Source of the DNA: Actinacidiphila cocklensis
GTDB lineage: Bacteria; Actinomycetota; Actinomycetes; Streptomycetales; Streptomycetaceae
Direction of reading: 5' to 3'
Length of the DNA: 64,000 bases
NCBI RefSeq assembly: GCF_907177275.1
Contig: NZ_CAJSLV010000081.1
Span: forward strand, 62,001-126,000
The translations under genes and the position numbers were made by a program. The notes under the pieces are model-generated. The model was not told where the DNA came from. It saw only the letters and a list, made by a program, of their open reading frames with translations, and made no database searches. This document shows positions 48,882 to 57,800 of this stretch, piece after piece (position 1 is the stretch's first letter; the number at the start of each line of letters is the position of its first letter).

Positions 48882-50657
48882 TCAGCGGGCGCCGACGGCC
48901 GCCGCCGCGAGCGTGCCGTCCTCGTACAGGCCGCGGGCGGCGCGGCGCTGCACCTTGCCGCTGGTGGTCTTGGGCAGGCTGCCGCGCCGCACCAGCAGCA
49001 CCTCAGCGGTCTCCAGCCGGTGGTTGTCCCACACCGCGTCGCGCACCAGTCGGCGCAGCAGCGCCGGCTCGACCGCGCGGGCGGTGCGCCCGTCCACCTC
49101 GACCACCACGACCAGGCGCTCGGTGGCGCCGTCGTCGACGGAGAAGGCGGCGGCGCAGTTGGGGTGCAGCCCCGGCGCGCTGGATTCGGCGGACAGTTCG
49201 ATGTCCTGCGGGTAGTAGTTGCGGCCGGTGCGCACGATGACGTCCTTGAGCCTGCCGTTGACGAACAGCACGCCGTCGTGCAGGAAGCCGAGGTCGCCGG
49301 TGCGCAGGTAGGTGCGGCCGTCGGCGGGGCGGGCGGCGGGGCGGGCGGCGGGGCGGGCGCGGAAGACCTGCTCGGTCAGCTCGGGCCGGCCGTGGTAGCC
49401 GCCGGCCACGCAGGGGCCGCTCACCCAGATCTCCCCGATCGTGTCCTCGCCGGCCGGCACCAGGCTGTCCGGGTCCACGATCAGCACCCGGGTCTCGCCG
49501 ACCGGCCTGCCGCAGCCCACCAGCGGGCTGGCGCCGGGAGTTCCGGCGGGCCGGGGCGTGACCCGGCCGTCGCGCCGGGCGTCGTCGGACAGCCACAGGA
49601 CGGTCGGCGGCTTGTCACAGCGGTCGCCGGTGGCCTTCAGGGTGTTCTCGGCCAGGCCGTAGCCTGGGCACATCGCGCGCGCGTCGAAGCCGTGCGGGGC
49701 GAAGGCGGCGGTGAACGCCTCGATGGCGCGCCAGCGCACCGGCTCGGCACCGTTGGCCGCCACCCGCCAGCAGGACAGGTCGAGCCCTTCGGGCACCGCC
49801 CCGGCGTCCGCGGCCTTCACGCACAGTTCGTAGGCGAAGCTGGGCGCGGCGGCGTGGGTGCCGCGGAACCGCGAGATCGCCTCCAGCCAGCGCGCCGGGC
49901 GGCGGATGAACGCGTCGGGCGCCATCAGGTGGGCGGGCACCCCGGCGAGCAGCGGCAGCACCACCCCGAAGAGCATGCCCATGTCGTGGAAGAGCGGCAG
50001 CCAGGAGACCACGACCCCGTCGGAGCCGCACGGCCACGTCTCTTGGGTTTCCACCGCGTTGTGGAGGAAGTTGGCGTGGGAGACGACGACGCCCTTGGGG
50101 TCGCCGGTGGAGCCCGAGGTGTACTGCAGCAGCGCCGGGGCGTCCTGTTCCGGCGGCGGCAGCAGCATCGCGGTGTCGATGCCCGAGGCCACCGGCAGGG
50201 TGTCGGTGGCGACCAGGTCCAAGCCGGCGAGCTCGGGGCCGTCGCCGAAGCGCTCCAGCAGGTCGGCGCGCACGGCGGCGGTGGTCAGCACGGTGCGGGT
50301 GCCGGCGTCCCGGGCGACGCGCCGCACCCGGTCCAGCGAGCGAGCCCGGGTGGGCACCTGCAGGGGCGCGGCGATCACGCCGGCCCTCATGCAGCCGAGC
50401 AGGGTCCGCACGAACTCCAGGCCCGAGGGGTAGAGCAGCAGGGCGGGGCGTCCGGCGAGCCCGAAGGCGACGAACGCGGCGGCGCGGGAGGCGGCCGCGT
50501 CCGCCAGCGCCCCGTAGGTGAGGGGCGGTTCGGGATGTTCGCCGTCGCGCAGGAAGACGTAGGCGGTGTCGTTGGGCTGCTTCTCGCCGCGGGCGGCGAG
50601 GGCGTCGATGAGCGTGTACACCCCGTGGGTGACGCGCTCGGTGAGCTCGGCGGTCAT
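48882..50657 (-). CDS. Fatty-acyl-AMP ligase (FAAL)
   Basis: A 591-residue ANL-superfamily enzyme that activates a fatty or related carboxylic acid as its adenylate for transfer to an ACP (or CoA). P-loop LLQYTSGSTGDPKG (about 180), SWLPLFHDMGM, YLRTGDLGFLHDG, the FAAL-typical GRLKDVIVRTGRNYYPQDIE, and catalytic Lys in LPKTTSGKVQRR. Its ATG overlaps the flavin reductase stop (ATGA). A 12-bp tandem repeat (three copies, 49323-49358) adds ARPA units before the DGRTYLRTGD hinge. It may feed the PKS or the carboxylase. Confidence 0.92.
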   Translation of the reverse strand: MTAELTERVTHGVYTLIDALAARGEKQPNDTAYVFLRDGEHPEPPLTYGALADAAASRAAAFVAFGLAGRPALLLYPSGLEFVRTLLGCMRAGVIAAPLQVPTRARSLDRVRRVARDAGTRTVLTTAAVRADLLERFGDGPELAGLDLVATDTLPVASGIDTAMLLPPPEQDAPALLQYTSGSTGDPKGVVVSHANFLHNAVETQETWPCGSDGVVVSWLPLFHDMGMLFGVVLPLLAGVPAHLMAPDAFIRRPARWLEAISRFRGTHAAAPSFAYELCVKAADAGAVPEGLDLSCWRVAANGAEPVRWRAIEAFTAAFAPHGFDARAMCPGYGLAENTLKATGDRCDKPPTVLWLSDDARRDGRVTPRPAGTPGASPLVGCGRPVGETRVLIVDPDSLVPAGEDTIGEIWVSGPCVAGGYHGRPELTEQVFRARPAARPAARPADGRTYLRTGDLGFLHDGVLFVNGRLKDVIVRTGRNYYPQDIELSAESSAPGLHPNCAAAFSVDDGATERLVVVVEVDGRTARAVEPALLRRLVRDAVWDNHRLETAEVLLVRRGSLPKTTSGKVQRRAARGLYEDGTLAAAAVGAR

Positions 50658-51334
50658 CGTTCGCACTCCTTGTCGAGCCGGGCGAGCCGCCCGCGGTAGA
50701 AGGTGAGGGGGCCGTCGCGGTCGGCCGCGGCGCGCTCGCCGAGGACGCCCAGGGCGGTCACGGCGCCGACGACGATCCGGTGGTCGCCGCCGGGGTACTC
50801 CTCGGCGAGCCTGCACTCCAGGTAGCCGACGCTGCCGCGCAGCACGGGGGCGCCGGTGGCGCCGGTCAGGCAGTCCAGACCGTCGAAGGACGGCAGGCCC
50901 TTCGCGGCGAAGTCCATGGCCACACCGCTCTGTCCGGCGGCGAGGATGCTCACCGCGAACTGCCCGCCGGCACGGATCGCGGTCAGCAGCCGCGAGTCGT
51001 GCCGAAGGCAGAACAGCACCCAGGGAGGGTCGAGGGAGACGGAGGTGAAGGAGTTCACCGTCGCGCCGATCCAGCCCTCGTCGGCGACGGCGGTGACGAC
51101 GGTGACGCCGGTCGTGAAGTGGCCGCACACCCGGCGCATGGCAGCAGGGTCTGGGCTCATCGCCTCGCCGCCGAAAGGCGGTTCGGTACCGCCGTCGGCG
51201 AACTCGCCGCCGTCCGCCGGGTCCTGGGCGTTCGCACCGGGGCCGTTCGGCGACGGGGCGTTCAGGGTCTGGCCGTTCCGGGCCTGGGCGAGGGGCGGCG
51301 GGAGCAGGGTTCGCGCACCGGGGTCACTCGCCAT
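50654..51334 (-). CDS. Flavin reductase for the halogenases
   Basis: A 226-residue protein whose last 168 residues form a split-barrel flavin reductase (MRRVCGHFTTGVTVVTA, GATVNSFTSVSLDPPWVLFCL, YLECRLAEEYPGGDHRIVVGAV). These enzymes supply FADH2 to two-component flavin halogenases and monooxygenases. The first 58 residues are Gly/Pro/Asn-rich. ATG 51334 overlaps the upstream halogenase-like gene and has an AAGGA Shine-Dalgarno, so I chose it; ATG 51160 is an alternative giving a standard-length enzyme. Confidence 0.9.
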   Translation of the reverse strand: MASDPGARTLLPPPLAQARNGQTLNAPSPNGPGANAQDPADGGEFADGGTEPPFGGEAMSPDPAAMRRVCGHFTTGVTVVTAVADEGWIGATVNSFTSVSLDPPWVLFCLRHDSRLLTAIRAGGQFAVSILAAGQSGVAMDFAAKGLPSFDGLDCLTGATGAPVLRGSVGYLECRLAEEYPGGDHRIVVGAVTALGVLGERAAADRDGPLTFYRGRLARLDKECER

Positions 51335-52997
51335 GGCCGAGGTCCTTGCCGCCGCCGCGCAGCCCGTAGGGGCGCACCAGGCGCTGCACCGAGGGCTGCG
51401 CCTCGCCGCGCACCCAGCGCAGGGTGCGCAGCCGGCCCCGCAGGCTCAGCACGTACTCCAGGTCGTCCGGGTCGCCGAATCCGTAGATCGGCGGGACGAT
51501 CCGGTCCTGCCGCAGCCGCAGCATGATGCGGTCGGCGGCCTGCCGAGGTCCGGTCTCACCCTCGGCCACGCCCCGGCACAGCGCGAGGGTGAGGTCCAGC
51601 AGCTCGACGTACTCCGGGACGGTGTAGTGGCAGGCGCCGAGCGCCGGGTCGGCGCGCAGCCCGGCCAGCGCGGACTCCGAAGCGCCCGCGGCCAGTTCCT
51701 TGGAGCTGCGCTTGAGGGACAGCGCGTCGAACATCGTACCCAGCAGCCACACCCGCGCCAGCGCGCTCCACAGCTCGAACGAGCCGCTGGCCGTGAGCGC
51801 GGCGCCCACCAGGGCGTCGTGCCGGTCGGCCATACCGTGCTGGAGCCGTTCCAGGTAGCGGAAGCGGCCCGCGGAGAAGTCGCCGTCGCGGGCGGCGGCC
51901 AGCACGTCCCCGGCGGCCACCAGAACCAGTTGGGCGGAGGCGTACAGGTCGCGGCCGAGCAGCGGATCGCCGCCGAGCGCGGCCCGGTCGAGCAGCAGCA
52001 TCCGCTCGCCCGCGGTACGCGAGGCCCGCCAGTGCGTCGCCTCGTCGCTCCACGAGGCGGTCGGCTGGGCGCCGGCGAGCTGGGCGGCCATCGCCGGGTG
52101 GCGCTCGGCATGCCGCAGCACCTCCCGCCACAGTTCCTCGGTGCGGTGCCCGGCCGCCGCGGGATGGCGGCCGGGGTCGAGGGACAGGGTGACGACCGCC
52201 GGCACGTTCGGCGCCGGGGTGCCGTCGCCGTTGCGGAAGTGGCCGACCTGCAGCCAGCCGCCGTCGAAGACGTGGGTGAGGACGCCGTGCGACCACGGGT
52301 GGGAGCCGGCCCGCGGCGGCGCCAGCCGCTCGTAGGGCTGCACGCCGACGGCGTGGAAGCCGTAGCTGCGGGTCGCCAGGACGCTCACCCGCTCGGCGCC
52401 GATGGCGCGGGCCACCGCCGAGTCGGGGCCCTCGGTGTCGACGACCATGCCGGTGCGCAGCTCCTGCCCGGACTTCAGGGAGAGCCGCACGCAGCCGTCC
52501 TCGACGACCGCCTTCTCCACCCGGGCGCGCTGCCGCACCCGCACGCCGCGCTGCACGGCCCTGGCCAGCAGCCAGGCGTCCAGGTCGGGCCGGTGGAAGT
52601 GGCTCTCGCCGTGCTCGGAGGGGACGTTGAACTGGAGGCTGCGGCCGGCCCGGTGCTCTTGGCCGGGCTCGTGGTGGGCGAAGCCCCAGGTGCGGTGGAC
52701 GCCGGAGCTGTGCGAGACCTCCGTTCGCACCCGGCCTGCGTCGGCGAGCAGGGCGGCCTCCGGAAGCCCGAAGCGGGCGGCGATCAGCTCGTAGAGGAAC
52801 GAGGTGCACGGCAGGGTCGCCTCGCCCCCGACGACGCGCGGCACCTGGTCCTCGCCGAGCAGTTGCACCGCCAGGCCGCCTCGGGCGAGCGCGGTGGCCA
52901 GCAAGGTGCCGGTGATTCCGGTGCCGAGGATCGTCACGTCCGCGTCGTGCGCCGCGCGGTCTCCGTGGTTGTCGGGTTGGCTGGTCATCTTCCCCAT
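51324..52997 (-). CDS. Flavin halogenase homologue lacking catalytic residues
   Basis: 557 residues, same fold and length as the neighbouring halogenase. The FAD motif GTGITG (25-30) and GGEATLP are kept, but the catalytic-Lys motif GVKRNFGF reads GVHRTWGF (His101), and the family WxWxIP motif reads WLQVGHF (248-254). Chlorination as in canonical enzymes is therefore unlikely. It may be a partner or scaffold, a monooxygenase, or a decaying paralogue. ATG 52997 (MGKM) or 52988 (MTSQ) are both possible starts. The next gene, the flavin reductase, overlaps it. Confidence 0.85.
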   Translation of the reverse strand: MGKMTSQPDNHGDRAAHDADVTILGTGITGTLLATALARGGLAVQLLGEDQVPRVVGGEATLPCTSFLYELIAARFGLPEAALLADAGRVRTEVSHSSGVHRTWGFAHHEPGQEHRAGRSLQFNVPSEHGESHFHRPDLDAWLLARAVQRGVRVRQRARVEKAVVEDGCVRLSLKSGQELRTGMVVDTEGPDSAVARAIGAERVSVLATRSYGFHAVGVQPYERLAPPRAGSHPWSHGVLTHVFDGGWLQVGHFRNGDGTPAPNVPAVVTLSLDPGRHPAAAGHRTEELWREVLRHAERHPAMAAQLAGAQPTASWSDEATHWRASRTAGERMLLLDRAALGGDPLLGRDLYASAQLVLVAAGDVLAAARDGDFSAGRFRYLERLQHGMADRHDALVGAALTASGSFELWSALARVWLLGTMFDALSLKRSSKELAAGASESALAGLRADPALGACHYTVPEYVELLDLTLALCRGVAEGETGPRQAADRIMLRLRQDRIVPPIYGFGDPDDLEYVLSLRGRLRTLRWVRGEAQPSVQRLVRPYGLRGGGKDLGHGE

Positions 52998-53076
52998 CAC
53001 CTGCTCGGATCGGGCACGGTTCGGTGTGCCGGTCGGGTGCTGCCGCGCGGCGGCCGCGGCCGCGCGCACCTGCGGG

Positions 53077-54714
53077 TCAGTCGCGGCCGGGCACGTGCTC
53101 GCGGGCGAAGGAGCTCATCGCGCCCGTGATCGTGCCGGCGATGTGCGCGGGCGCCTTGGTCCTGGCCCAGACCGCGGTGCGGGCCATGCGCGGCGGGGTC
53201 GCGTGGAAGAAGTGGTTTTCCGGACGCGCCAGTTGCAGCGGCGGCGGCAGGAAGTCGGCCTCCCCGAGCAGGCCGAAGATGCGCCGGGACGCCTCCTGCG
53301 GGTCCAAGGTGCCGTCCTCGACCTGGTCGCTGAGGGACGTGGAGGCGCGCAGCAGCTCGTTGGTCGCGTCGTGCGTCGGGAACGGCGAGCCGAGGTACTT
53401 GGCGTTCTCCAGTTCCAGCAGCGGCTGCACGTCGCCGGTGCGCCGCAGCCGGTCGTACGCGGTCTGCAGGCCGAAGGTGCCGAGCACGGTGGAGATCGCC
53501 CAGACCCGGAAGACCGCGTTCCACAGGTCGTAGTCGCGGAAGGCGGTGAACGAGCTGTGCACCAGGTCGTCGTTGGCGTCCAGCAGGCGCTGCTCCAACT
53601 GCTCGACCAGGGCGAAGCGTTCGCGGGAGAAGTCGTCGTCGCGGATGGCGTCCAGCAGCCGGTGCGCGAGCACGTTGACGACCTCCAGGGTGTTGGTCAT
53701 CCCGCGCGAGTAGAGCGCGTCGATGAACCCCGCGGCGTGCGCGGTGACGCAGTACCGGTCGCCGACCGTCCCGGTCGCCGAGTACTGCAGCCGCCCGGTG
53801 GACACCCACTCGCGTACCGGGCGGGCGTCGCGGAACTGCGGGGCGATGTCGGGGAACCGGCGCAGGAAGTCGTCGAACTCCTGCTGCGGCGGACCGTCCG
53901 GGCGCGGGTGGCGCCGCGGGTCCAGCGTGAGCCCCACGCTCACCAGTGGGTTGGTGCCGTCCTTGGTGTTGTCGAAGGGGATGACCCACAGCCAGCCGCC
54001 GTCGAAGACGTGGTGCAGGGTGCCCTGGTGCCAGGGGCTGGGGTTGCCGTACGCCTCAGGGTTGCGCATCACCTCGTCGTAGGGGGTGACGTTCACCATG
54101 TGCGTGAACAGCGAGCGGGAGTGGTGGCGGAAGCGGGTGGGGGTCTCGCGCAGCCCGAACCGCTCGGCGACCGGGGAGCGGTGGCCGCTGGCGTCCACGA
54201 CGTAGCGGGCGAGGAATTTCTGGCCGCCGGCGGCGTTCAGGGTGACCCCGGAGCCGTCGATGTCGATCTCCTCGACGCGGGTGTTCTGCCGCAGGACCGC
54301 GCCGTAGCGGACGGCGGTGTACGTCATGTAGGCGTCGATGTCCTGCCGGAAGAAGTGGTTCTCCGTGTGCAGCATCTTCGGGATGACGAACTGGTTGACC
54401 TCGTCGGGTCGTTGGGCCTGGCCCTCGCGCTGGTAGACGAAGCCGAAGTTGCGCTTGACCCCGCACGCGCCGGTGACGTTCCTGCGCACCGAGCTGAAGC
54501 TGGACAGGTGCGCGATCTCGGGCACGCCGTAGCGGGCGGCCACGACCTTCAGCAGGACGGAGGTGTAGGGGATGGTGGACTCGCCGATCGCGAACCGCGG
54601 GTGGCTGCCGGCGTCCAGCAGCAGCACCTTGGCCCCGTTGCGCGCGAGCACCGACGCCAGGATCGAGCCGGCGATGCCGGCCCCCAGGATGGCGACGTCA
54701 TGGCGTTCGGTCAT
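53077..54714 (-). CDS. FADH2-dependent halogenase
   Basis: 545 residues. FAD-binding GAGIAG (11-16), the GESTIP segment, the catalytic Lys87 in GVKRNFGFVYQ and an intact WLWVIP (241-246, the WxWxIP halogenase signature) are all present. The overall pattern is that of halogenases acting on carrier-protein-bound or aliphatic/phenolic substrates (PltA/CmlS/CndH-like) rather than free tryptophan. It should use HOCl channelled to the Lys to chlorinate a PKS intermediate or product, with FADH2 from the reductase two genes downstream. Confidence 0.93.
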   Translation of the reverse strand: MTERHDVAILGAGIAGSILASVLARNGAKVLLLDAGSHPRFAIGESTIPYTSVLLKVVAARYGVPEIAHLSSFSSVRRNVTGACGVKRNFGFVYQREGQAQRPDEVNQFVIPKMLHTENHFFRQDIDAYMTYTAVRYGAVLRQNTRVEEIDIDGSGVTLNAAGGQKFLARYVVDASGHRSPVAERFGLRETPTRFRHHSRSLFTHMVNVTPYDEVMRNPEAYGNPSPWHQGTLHHVFDGGWLWVIPFDNTKDGTNPLVSVGLTLDPRRHPRPDGPPQQEFDDFLRRFPDIAPQFRDARPVREWVSTGRLQYSATGTVGDRYCVTAHAAGFIDALYSRGMTNTLEVVNVLAHRLLDAIRDDDFSRERFALVEQLEQRLLDANDDLVHSSFTAFRDYDLWNAVFRVWAISTVLGTFGLQTAYDRLRRTGDVQPLLELENAKYLGSPFPTHDATNELLRASTSLSDQVEDGTLDPQEASRRIFGLLGEADFLPPPLQLARPENHFFHATPPRMARTAVWARTKAPAHIAGTITGAMSSFAREHVPGRD

Positions 54715-54820
54715 CTGATGCCTCTCTCGTCCTTGTGCTGCCGGTCGTGTGCTGAGCCGCCGGTGTGGTGCCGGCGGGTCGCTGGTGGTGCCGGGCCGGC
54801 GGCGTCGCGGCCCGGCGGGT

Positions 54821-57800
54821 TCAGGGCTCCTGCGGCGCCGGGTGCTGCCGGGCCACCTCGTCGCCGAGCAGCCGCCCCCAGCCCTCCGCCGGCACCTCGA
54901 AGAAGGGCCGCGGTTCCAGGCGCAGCGCCAGGTCCTTGCGGTAGCGGGTGATGAGCTGGCTGACGCCGAGGGAGTCGAGGCCCATCTGCAGCAGGTCGAT
55001 ACCGTCGGTGATCTCGGCGCGGGGCACGCCGAGCTGGTCGGCGAGCGCGTCGCGCACGTAGGCGTCGAGCAGGCCCTCGCGCCGGCCGGCGGGAGCGGCG
55101 AGCACGCCGGCCAGCAGCGCGGAGGGCGCGGCGCCGTCGCCGCCGGGTGCGGCGGCCGCGATGCCGGCGAGCAGCGGGCGGGCGCGGCGCGACTCCAGCA
55201 GGGGCTTGAGGGTGTCCCAGTCGGCGCCGGACACCACCGCGTGGACGTGGTCGCCGGCCAGCAGCCCGCCGAGCTGGTCCAGCCCGGCGCGGGCGTCCAG
55301 GGCGCGCAGCCCGAGGGCCTCCAGCCGGGCCAGCAGGTCGTCGCCGCCGAGGCCGCTGGCGACGTTCCACGGGCCCCAGCTGATGCTCAGTGCGGGGCGG
55401 CCGGTGGCCCTGCGGTGGGCGGCCAGGCCGTCGAGGAAGCGGTTGGCGGCGGCGTAGGCGGCCAGGTGGGCCGAGCCCCACACCGACGCGATGGACGACA
55501 TCAGGACCAGGAAGTCCGGTTCTGCGTCGGCCAGCAGCCGGTGCAGCGTCCAGGCGCCCTCGACCTTCGGCCGCAGCACGGCGTGCAGTTCTGCGGGGTC
55601 GGCCTCGTCGATGTTCTGCGCTCCGGCGAGTCCTGCGGCGTGCACGACGCCCCGCACGGGACGGCCGGCCACGGCTGCGACCCTGAACACCTCGCGCATC
55701 GCGGCCTCGTCGGTGACGTCGGCGCGGGCGACGGTGACCTGCACGCCGCGGCCTTCCAGGTCGCGCACGGCCCGCACGCGGGCGGCGGTCGCGGCGGACG
55801 GCCCGTCGGCGCCGGAACCGGTGCCGCCCGACACGTCCCACTCCTCGCGCGGTGGCAGGCCGGAGCGCCCGGTGAGGACGACGTGGCGGGCGCCGCGGTC
55901 GGCGAGCCAGCCCGCAAGGGTCAGGCCCAGGCCGCCGAGGCCGCCGGTGATCAGGTACGAGGCGTCGGGGCGGAGCACGGGCGGCGCGGCGGCTCCGGCC
56001 GGCTCGGGTACGAGCCGGGGCACCAGGCGTTCGCCGGCGCGCAGTGCGACCTCGTCCTCATCGCCGGGCCGCAGCAACTCGTCGGCCAGGGCGTCGATTC
56101 CGCCGCCGGCCGGGTCGAGGTCGATGCTGCCTCCCCACAGCGCGGGCTGCTCCAGCGCGGCCACCTTGCCGAGGCCGACGAGCATGCCGCCGGCCAGGCC
56201 GCCGGTCTCGTCCTTCTCGCCCGCGGCCTGGGCGCCTCGGGTGACCAGCCACAGCCGCGGCGGGCCTTCGGGGCTGCCGCCAGCGCCGTCGGCGAGCGCC
56301 TGCAGCAGGTGGATCGCGGTCTCCGGGCCGGTGACGCGGGCATCCGCGAGGTCGGCGGTGGTGGTGGCGTCGCCCACGGGCACGTCGAGCGAGGCCAGGT
56401 GCACCACGCGGTCCAGCGGCGCGTGGGCGGCGAGCAGGGCGCGCAGCCGCGCGGGGTCGCCGGCGGGCACGGCCCCGGAACTGTCCGCCCGCCCTCCCGC
56501 GGGGACGAGCCGGGCGGTGAAGACGGTGCCGCCGCGCGCCCTGAGGCCGGCGGCCAGGTCCTCCGCGACGCCGCCGGAGTCGGCGAGCAGCAGGGTGCGG
56601 CCGGCCGGTACCTCGGCACCTGCCGCGGCGGTCGGGGCCTGCTCCCACCTGACGGTGTAGCGCAGGGTGTCCTCGGCCGGGTCCCCGGCGGCGGCGCGGG
56701 TGCCCGGCCCCGCGAGTCCGGTGGCACCGGCCGCGGCGAGCGGGAAGGCCAGCGCGCGGCGCTGGAAGGCGTAGGTGGGCAGGGGGACGTGGCGCGGGGT
56801 TCCCGTGCCGTGCAGGGCCGCGAGGTCGACGGGTGCGCCCCAGGCGAACAGTTGGCCGAGGCTGTCGAGGACCTGCACGCTCTCCTGCCGGCTGCGGCGC
56901 AGCGAGGGCAGCCACAGAAGGTCCTGGTCGGGCAGGATGCGGCCGCCGAGTCCCAGCAGGGTGCGGCCGGGTCCGACCTCGACGAACGCGCCGGCCCCTG
57001 TGGACCCGGCGAGCGCGAGCATGCCCTGGTGGAAGCGGACCGGCTGCCGGGCGTGCCGGACCCAGTAGCCGGGGTCGGCGAGGGTGGTGCGGTCCAGCTT
57101 CTCGCCGGTGAGGTTGGAGTACACCGGGATCCGCGGCTCGCGGAACTCCACGGCCGCGGCGGCCTCTTCGAGCGGGCGCAGCACCGGGTCGAGCAGCGGC
57201 GAGTGGAAGGCGTGCGAGACGGCGAGACGGCGGCCCTTGACGCCGCCGGCGGCGAGTTCGGCGGCGATCTCCTCGATGGCGTCGGCCGCACCTGACAGCA
57301 CCGTGTCCTGGGGGCCGTTGACGGCAGCGAGCGACACCCGGTCGGTGCGTGCGCCGACGGCGCGCAGCGCGGCCTGCTCGCCGAGCGGCACGGCGAGCAT
57401 CGCGCCGGGGGTCGAGACACCGTCCATCAGCCGTCCACGCAACGCGATCAGCCGCAGCGCGTCGGGGAGTTCGACGGCGCCGGCGACGCACACCGCCGTG
57501 TACTCCCCCACGCTGTGCCCGATCAGGGCGGCCGGCCGCACGCCCCAGGAGCGCCACAGCTCGGCCAGGGCGTACTCCACCGCGAACAGCGCAGGCTGCG
57601 TCCACGCGGTGCGTCGGAGGTCGCTGCCGTCCGGGTCGAACACCACGTCCAGCAGCGGCCGTTCACCGCCGTCCGCGAGCAGGGCGCCGCAGGTGTCGAG
57701 CGCGTCGCGGAAGACCGGCTCGGCGTCGTACAGTTGCCGGCCCATGCCCGCGAACTGCGCGCCCTGGCCGGGGAAGAGGAACGCGGTCCTGGCGCGGTGC

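Noticed and set aside
51160..51334. Whether the flavin reductase starts at 51160 instead of 51334
   Set aside because: 51160 gives the standard length, but 51334 has a better ribosome site and couples to the previous gene, so I kept 51334 and flagged the doubt.
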